DNA of 30,411 bases, from NCBI GenBank assembly GCA_959606905.1, contig CAUHML010000037.1:1-30411 (forward strand). Direction: 5' to 3'. The notes beneath the pieces were generated by a model. The model did no database searches and was not told the origin of the DNA. It saw only the letters and a list, made by a program, of their open reading frames with translations. Below, in pieces: positions 25,945-30,411 of the stretch (position 1 is the first letter of the stretch; every line of letters begins with the position of its first letter). A program made the position numbers and the translations under genes. This DNA is from an uncultured Bacteroides sp. (GTDB lineage Bacteria; Bacteroidota; Bacteroidia; Bacteroidales; Bacteroidaceae).

Positions 25945-28356
25945 ATGAAGAATCAGTTATCAGCTATCAAGGCCCTGTTTCGTTTTAGAATTTATACGAT
26001 AATAAATATTATAGGGCTTGCGATTAGTGTAGCGGCAACATTAATAATCGTACGTTATATTCATCAGGAAGTGACCGTAGACCACTTTTGCAAGGATCTG
26101 AATCAATTATATATATTGACAGCTCAAAGAAGTAACGGTCATATTTCAATAATTGACAATACGGACAGGAATAATGATCCTAATTTTATTGATCCGATGA
26201 AGAATCCGGAAGTAGAAAAGTATTCATATTGCATTTCTTTTAAGGATGATTATATCATAGTTGATGATCACCGTTTTCAAGCCAATGTTTTAGTGACCGA
26301 TAGTTTCTTTCTACAACTAATGGATTATCCTGTCATTTCAGGCATTAAGACTATTCAACGTCCGGATGATGCGATCATTACCCGAAAATATGCTAAACAT
26401 CTTTTTAAGGATGAAAACCCGCTTGGAAAGCAACTTGTTTCTTCCGCAGGCTATACACTTACTATACGGGGAATTGTAGATGAACCGGATACCAAATCCT
26501 CTTTGCAGTTTGATTTGATAACTCCTGTGAATCAGGGAAAATATATGGATTGGAGCCGAATGGGATTTTGTATAACACGTTTGGTTAAGGGTACGGAGTT
26601 GGCTAAGTTTAATGAAAAAATCTCTAAACCACAGTCATTGATTTGTTTTAGTCATTCACCTATACAATTCAGGCTTTTTCCATTGAAAGAGCTATATTTT
26701 AATAAGGTGGTAAGCTCTGCATCCGGTTTCTTCTTAAGAGGAAATAAAGAACATGTTATTGTGTTGTCTGTTGTAGCATGTATGCTGTTGCTGGTCGGAA
26801 TTTTCAATTTTATCAATATCTACACGGTTATTATACTGAAGCGGGCGCGTGAGTTTGGAGTTAAAAAGGTGTATGGTGCGAGTGGTATTCAAGTATTTTC
26901 CCAAATATATGCAGAAAATCTATGTATGGTTGCTACTTCAATGCTGATTATATGGATGCTGATAGAGGTTACAGCAGGGTTATTCGCAACTGTATATTCA
27001 ATACCCGTGAAATCGGATCTAAAGTTTGATTTACTACTGTCTCTTATTATATTATTCGGGTTACCGTTAATTACGTCTATCTATCCCTTTTTAAGATACA
27101 ATTACTCTTCACCTATCACCTCATTGCGTTCAGTCAGTGTCGGGGGGCATTCCATTGTGTCTCGTGCATTTTTTCTATTCGTTCAATATATCATCACTTT
27201 CTGTTTAATTGTGGTTTCCTTGTATTTTGTGCGCCAGTTATATACTATGCTTCATGCTGATTTGGGTTATCGGGCAAAGGATATTATATCTTGCCAATTC
27301 CTGTCACACGAGACACAAAACAGGAGGTATGCAAGTGATGAAGAATGGCAGAAAGAGCACGATTTGGAACAGCACAAAGAACAAGTCATTAAGCAGAAAA
27401 TGAATGCGTGTCCTTTGTTCGTTACATGGAGCTATGGTGAAATTCCTATAAATCTGGAACCTTACATTAACTTGGAAGCGGATAATGGAGAAAAGCATAA
27501 AGTAGCCCTTATGAATGCCGATAAAGAGTATATGGATATGTTCGGATTGAAACTGAAAGAAGGGAGGGAGTGGAACGACAAAGATCAGTTTGCCCAGTAT
27601 AAAATGATTATCAACGAAACAGCTAAGAAGTTATTTCAAATAAAGAATATAGAGGAGGCTTCATTACAGCCGGAATCACGTTTGTGGTGGAGTATGGGAA
27701 TAGATGAAGGGAAAAATCCTCCTTTCGAAATAGTAGGAGTAATAGAGGATTTTCGGACAGGACATTTGGCGAAAGGAGATGCTCCTTTAGCTATATTATA
27801 TGATAAAGGAGATAATCCTACTAACCCTTTGATAGCGACAATTGTGGAAGGAAAGCGTAAAGAAGCGGTTGATTTTCTGAAAGAGTTGCATGATGAAGTG
27901 TTGGGACAGGGAGAATTTGATTACTCGTTTGTGGAAGATGAAGTGAAAAAGTTGTATGATGAAGATAAAAGAGCCACTCAGATCTATGTCACTTTTGCCG
28001 GACTGGCTATCTGCATATCCTGTCTCGGCCTGTTCGGTCTGTCGTTGTATGATATTCGCCAGAGATATCGGGAGATAGCCTTGCGCAAGGTAAATGGCGC
28101 TACAGGCAAACAAGTGGCCTTATTGCTGGTACGGAAGTATCTATATATACTGGGGGCGGCATTTGCAGTTGCTATTCCTTTGGCCTATTATATCATTCAT
28201 GATTATACCAAGGACTTTACAGTGAAAGCTCCAGTCGGAGTCGATATATTTATAACAGGTTTTATTCTTACATTAATAATCTCTTTAGGAACATTGTTAT
28301 GGCAGGTTCGTAGGGCTGTCCGCATCAATCCGGCATTGATAATGAAGAGTGAATAA
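25945..28356 (+). CDS. Large duplicated FtsX/MacB-type permease 6 (type A)
   Basis: 803 aa, the last gene of the operon and the partner in type to permease 1 rather than to its neighbours. It opens MKNQLSAIKALFRFRIYTII. TM1 is about 16-37, TM2 about 270-297 (with NFINIYTVII), first coupling motif LKRAREFGVKKVYGASG, TM5 about 407-430, TM6 about 680-702, second motif RQRYREIALRKVNGAT, and end RINPALIMKSE. With permease 1 it shares the NFIN, KVYGASG/KVFGASG, FFLFVQY/FLFVQY and IRQRYREIA blocks. The separated placement of the two A-type genes at the ends of the array is unusual. No strong hairpin terminator follows it, so some read-through to the lipoprotein genes is possible. Confidence 0.9.
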   Translation: MKNQLSAIKALFRFRIYTIINIIGLAISVAATLIIVRYIHQEVTVDHFCKDLNQLYILTAQRSNGHISIIDNTDRNNDPNFIDPMKNPEVEKYSYCISFKDDYIIVDDHRFQANVLVTDSFFLQLMDYPVISGIKTIQRPDDAIITRKYAKHLFKDENPLGKQLVSSAGYTLTIRGIVDEPDTKSSLQFDLITPVNQGKYMDWSRMGFCITRLVKGTELAKFNEKISKPQSLICFSHSPIQFRLFPLKELYFNKVVSSASGFFLRGNKEHVIVLSVVACMLLLVGIFNFINIYTVIILKRAREFGVKKVYGASGIQVFSQIYAENLCMVATSMLIIWMLIEVTAGLFATVYSIPVKSDLKFDLLLSLIILFGLPLITSIYPFLRYNYSSPITSLRSVSVGGHSIVSRAFFLFVQYIITFCLIVVSLYFVRQLYTMLHADLGYRAKDIISCQFLSHETQNRRYASDEEWQKEHDLEQHKEQVIKQKMNACPLFVTWSYGEIPINLEPYINLEADNGEKHKVALMNADKEYMDMFGLKLKEGREWNDKDQFAQYKMIINETAKKLFQIKNIEEASLQPESRLWWSMGIDEGKNPPFEIVGVIEDFRTGHLAKGDAPLAILYDKGDNPTNPLIATIVEGKRKEAVDFLKELHDEVLGQGEFDYSFVEDEVKKLYDEDKRATQIYVTFAGLAICISCLGLFGLSLYDIRQRYREIALRKVNGATGKQVALLLVRKYLYILGAAFAVAIPLAYYIIHDYTKDFTVKAPVGVDIFITGFILTLIISLGTLLWQVRRAVRINPALIMKSE

Positions 28357-28403
28357 ATACAATGTTTTTTGTTGTTTTTAGTTTAAAAGACAATTGAATA
28401 AAT

Positions 28404-28411
28404 TATCTTTG
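28404..28411 (+). promoter_or_regulatory. -7 promoter element of the two-lipoprotein unit
   Basis: TATCTTTG is an exact TAnnTTTG match, with TTT instead of TTG at the ideal -33 position. The predicted start near 28418 lies about 30 nt before the chosen ATG at 28448. It separates these genes transcriptionally from the sigma-54 exporter operon, at least in part. Confidence 0.55.
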
Positions 28412-28447
28412 CACTATTCCAATTTTATATCAAATAGGAGAATGTGT

Positions 28448-28816
28448 ATGAATAGAATGAAAGTTTTTTTATTGTTGGCAGTTATGATTGGTTTTAGTTC
28501 ATGCCAGTCGAGAAGTAAACAAAACATAGAGCAGGAGGTAGAAGTTGACAGTTTGTCGACTAACCCAACTGAAGAGATAAAAATAATAACCGGAGTTGTA
28601 AAGGACGCTTCAATGAATAACTTTATGCTAATTACCTTGCAAGGAGATACACTCTTTATTAGTACAATGGATCAAGAGCCAAACGATGTAGCAGGCTTTG
28701 AGTTAGGAGATACGGTGAGAGTGAATTATATAGAAGAGGAGGAAGAACCCGGGTTAAATACTATACCGACCGCTCAAAAAGTGATTGTGATAGGAAAGAA
28801 AAACCGGAATCAATAA
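28448..28816 (+). CDS. Small lipoprotein of unknown function
   Basis: 122 aa from the ATG at 28448. The start was chosen because AGGAG at 28436-28440 sits 7 nt upstream, and because the resulting N-terminus (MNRMKVFLLLAVMIGFSSC) is a compact lipoprotein signal with lipobox FSSC. An in-frame TTG further upstream would lie inside the promoter. After the cysteine comes an acidic, Gln/Glu-rich linker, then a beta-rich region (ITGVVKDASMNNFMLITLQGDTLFIST, then GDTVRVNYIEEEEE) that resembles a small OB-like barrel; this is an impression, not a database match. Probably outer-membrane or periplasm anchored. It is 28 nt before the next lipoprotein gene. Confidence 0.75.
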   Translation: MNRMKVFLLLAVMIGFSSCQSRSKQNIEQEVEVDSLSTNPTEEIKIITGVVKDASMNNFMLITLQGDTLFISTMDQEPNDVAGFELGDTVRVNYIEEEEEPGLNTIPTAQKVIVIGKKNRNQ

Positions 28817-28844
28817 ATAATTAATCTAACAATAACGTAGAATT

Positions 28845-29192
28845 ATGAAAAAGAAAATGTTGGCAACAACTTTGTTGACAGGGCTATTGGCTGCATGTAG
28901 TGGAAACTCTGCTTCCGTCACAGGAGTATGGATTGAGCCTATCCCAGGAATGGAAGACCAAGTGCAGGGTATTAAACTGGAAGAAGGTGGTATTGCATCT
29001 TCCGTTAATATGGCTACATTAGTTTATAAAAATTGGAAGCAGGAAGGTGATCAACTGATTCTGGCAGGAAACAGTATTGGCAATGGGCAGACAATTGAGT
29101 TTATAGATACAATGAAGATAAAAAAAATAACGGCTGACTCGTTAGTTTTGGATAATCGGGGAATGGAGATTCGCTATGCGAAACAGAAATGA
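28845..29192 (+). CDS. Lipocalin-like small lipoprotein
   Basis: 115 aa. The lipoprotein signal MKKKMLATTLLTGLLAAC has an ideal lipobox (LAAC), so the mature protein starts at C18. The short mature domain begins with VTGVWIEPIPGMEDQVQGI and continues with alternating beta strands (LVYKNWKQEGDQLILAG, IEFIDTMKIKKITADSLVLDN), the pattern of Bacteroides 'lipocalin-like' lipoproteins, where a GxW near the start is followed by repeated hairpins. Ligand and role are unknown. It is the second gene of a two-gene unit and is followed by a strong bidirectional terminator. Confidence 0.82.
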   Translation: MKKKMLATTLLTGLLAACSGNSASVTGVWIEPIPGMEDQVQGIKLEEGGIASSVNMATLVYKNWKQEGDQLILAGNSIGNGQTIEFIDTMKIKKITADSLVLDNRGMEIRYAKQK

Positions 29193-29232
29193 TGTAATTT
29201 AATATGTGAACATACATTTCATCCAATAAATA

Positions 29233-29278
29233 AAAAAAGCTACTTCCCTTTTTATGGAATCAGGAAAGTAGCTTTTTT
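29233..29278. terminator. Bidirectional intrinsic terminator
   Basis: Stem AAAAAAGCTACTT (29233-29245) pairs with AAGTAGCTTTTTT (29266-29278), extended by CC/GG with one bulged A. The A-run and T-run on opposite sides let it end both the rightward lipoprotein transcript and the leftward serine palmitoyltransferase transcript. Confidence 0.88.
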
Positions 29279-29296
29279 ATATGATTCTAATACTGA

Positions 29297-30411
29297 TTAC
29301 AAAATATCCAAAGCCTTGAATGCTTTTACTAACTTCTCAACAGCACGGTCAATCTGCTCTTTTGTATGAGTAGCCATTAATGCCACACGCACCAATGTGT
29401 CTTGTGGAGCACATGCGGGTGGAATAACCGGATTTATGAATACCCCTTCATCGAAAGCCAGTTTAGTAACCATGAAAGTCTTGTCTGTATCACGTACATA
29501 AAGAGGAATGATAGGTGATTCGGTAGCACCGATTTCGAAACCTGCCTCACGGAAACGTTTCAAAGCATAGTTGGTAGCTTCCCACAGAGCTTCGAGTCTT
29601 TCCGGCTCATTCTGAATGATATGAAGAGCTTCTAAAGCAGATGCAGTAGCAGCCGGAGTATTGGATGCACTAAATATATATGTGCGAGCATTGTGACGCA
29701 ACCAGTTGATGATAGAAGAGTCAGCAGCGATAAAACCACCGATAGAAGCCAAAGACTTGCTGAAAGTACCCATAATCAGATCAATCTCATGAGTTAATCC
29801 GAAGTGGTCACAAACACCGCGTCCCTGCTTTCCGAATACACCTAAACCATGAGCTTCATCTACCATGATAGTAGCATTGTACTTATGTTTCAAACGTACA
29901 ATTTCAGGTAAGTTTGCCAAATCGCCTTCCATGGAGAATACGCCGTCAACGATAATCAGTTTTACTGAATCTGGATTGCACTTTTGCAGTTGCTTTTCCA
30001 AATCAGCCATATCATTGTGCTTATATTTTAATTGCTGGGAGAAGGAAAGACGACGACCGTCTACGATCGAAGCGTGGTCACGATCATCACAAATGATATA
30101 ATCATTGCGGTCTGTCAATGCAGGAATAACTCCGGAATTAACTGTGAAACCAGTTGAGAAACAAAGCGCTTCATCTTTACCTACAAAGGCGGCCAGTTCT
30201 TTCTCCAGTTGGACATGCAGATCAAGCGTACCGTTCAAAAAACGTGAACCGGCACAACCGGAACCATACTTGTGCATGGCTTGTATACCTGCTTCAATAA
30301 CTCTTTCATCTCCCGTAAGGCCAGTGTATGCGTTGGAACCGAACATCAACACTTCGTGTCCGCCCATTTCTACTTCTGTACCCTGTTTTCCTTCAATCTC
30401 ACGGAAATATG
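29297..30411 (-). CDS. spt: Serine palmitoyltransferase (sphingolipid synthesis), 5' partial
   Basis: The frame stays open from the internal ATG at 30367 to the window end (YFREIEGKQGTEVE precedes it), so the true start lies outside and 370 residues are visible. This is a PLP-dependent alpha-oxoamine synthase, which condenses L-serine with a fatty acyl-CoA to 3-ketosphinganine, the first step of Bacteroides sphingolipid synthesis. Visible features: GSGCAGSRFLNGT near the start, DEAH (about visible 184-187) contacting PLP, and GTFSKSLASIGG with the Schiff-base lysine (about visible 218). The family also includes glycine C-acetyltransferase and 8-amino-7-oxononanoate synthase. The match to remembered Bacteroides SPT, including the EMGGHEVLMFGSNAYTGLTG segment, makes SPT the best call. 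The missing N-terminus should be about 25 residues. Confidence 0.9.
   Translation of the reverse strand, partial: YFREIEGKQGTEVEMGGHEVLMFGSNAYTGLTGDERVIEAGIQAMHKYGSGCAGSRFLNGTLDLHVQLEKELAAFVGKDEALCFSTGFTVNSGVIPALTDRNDYIICDDRDHASIVDGRRLSFSQQLKYKHNDMADLEKQLQKCNPDSVKLIIVDGVFSMEGDLANLPEIVRLKHKYNATIMVDEAHGLGVFGKQGRGVCDHFGLTHEIDLIMGTFSKSLASIGGFIAADSSIINWLRHNARTYIFSASNTPAATASALEALHIIQNEPERLEALWEATNYALKRFREAGFEIGATESPIIPLYVRDTDKTFMVTKLAFDEGVFINPVIPPACAPQDTLVRVALMATHTKEQIDRAVEKLVKAFKALDIL

Noticed and set aside
13285..28356. Calling the permeases MacB
   Set aside because: MacB has a fused ATPase and four membrane segments; these chains have no ATPase and are internally duplicated.
13285..28356. Mobile-element origin of the exporter array
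   Set aside because: No transposase, integrase, terminal repeats or tRNA-end duplication was seen; the tRNA-Pro genes nearby are complete and no 3'-end repeat was noticed elsewhere in the window.
28394..28447. Upstream TTG (28394) or ATG (28442) as start of the first lipoprotein
   Set aside because: The TTG lies upstream of and overlaps the promoter region, and the ATG at 28442 is only one base from AGGAG. ATG 28448 has proper spacing and gives a normal lipoprotein signal.
29297..30411. Glycine C-acetyltransferase (Kbl) or BioF instead of serine palmitoyltransferase
   Set aside because: Same fold family, but the sequence follows Bacteroides SPT as remembered and there is no threonine dehydrogenase or biotin gene alongside.

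Overview
The window is ordinary Bacteroides-type chromosome carrying one striking accessory-looking block. Evidence for Bacteroides (B. thetaiotaomicron/ovatus neighbourhood, by remembered similarity of Lon, Tgt and serine palmitoyltransferase): AT-rich DNA, few Shine-Dalgarno sequences, repeated exact matches to the Bacteroidetes promoter element TAnnTTTG, many lipoproteins, and a serine palmitoyltransferase for sphingolipid synthesis.

Left part (1-7.6 kb): the 3' part of an exported thioredoxin-fold protein whose CxxC is lost; a convergent bidirectional terminator; a leftward lon-tgt-lptG operon with 4-nt overlap or 3-nt spacing; a divergent tRNA methyltransferase gene (trmN6-like); two divergent small ORFs (64 and 53 codons); and two identical tRNA-Pro(TGG) genes behind a textbook Bacteroides promoter and before an intrinsic terminator. 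The 7.35-7.63 kb gap holds an orphan promoter-like element and two CTTTA/TAAAG hairpins.

Centre (7.6-28.4 kb): a sigma-54-type two-component system (leftward response regulator then histidine kinase, overlapping by 4 nt) faces a rightward nine-gene operon: TolC-like outer-membrane factor, membrane-fusion protein, three large permeases, one LolD/MacB-type ATPase, and three more large permeases. Each permease is about 780-800 aa and internally duplicated (two periplasmic core domains, two FtsX domains). By sequence they form three pairs in the order A-B-B-[ATPase]-C-C-A. The shared intergenic region contains a -24/-12 sigma-54 promoter for the export operon and, about 60-90 bp further upstream, two 14-bp palindromes spaced exactly 21 bp centre to centre. 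This reads as a self-contained, sigma-54-controlled tripartite exporter with multiple alternative permeases. Its substrate cannot be read from the sequence.

Right part (28.4-30.4 kb): two small lipoproteins behind their own promoter, a bidirectional terminator, and a leftward serine palmitoyltransferase gene that runs off the window end. No insertion sequence, CRISPR array, integrase or phage gene was seen.
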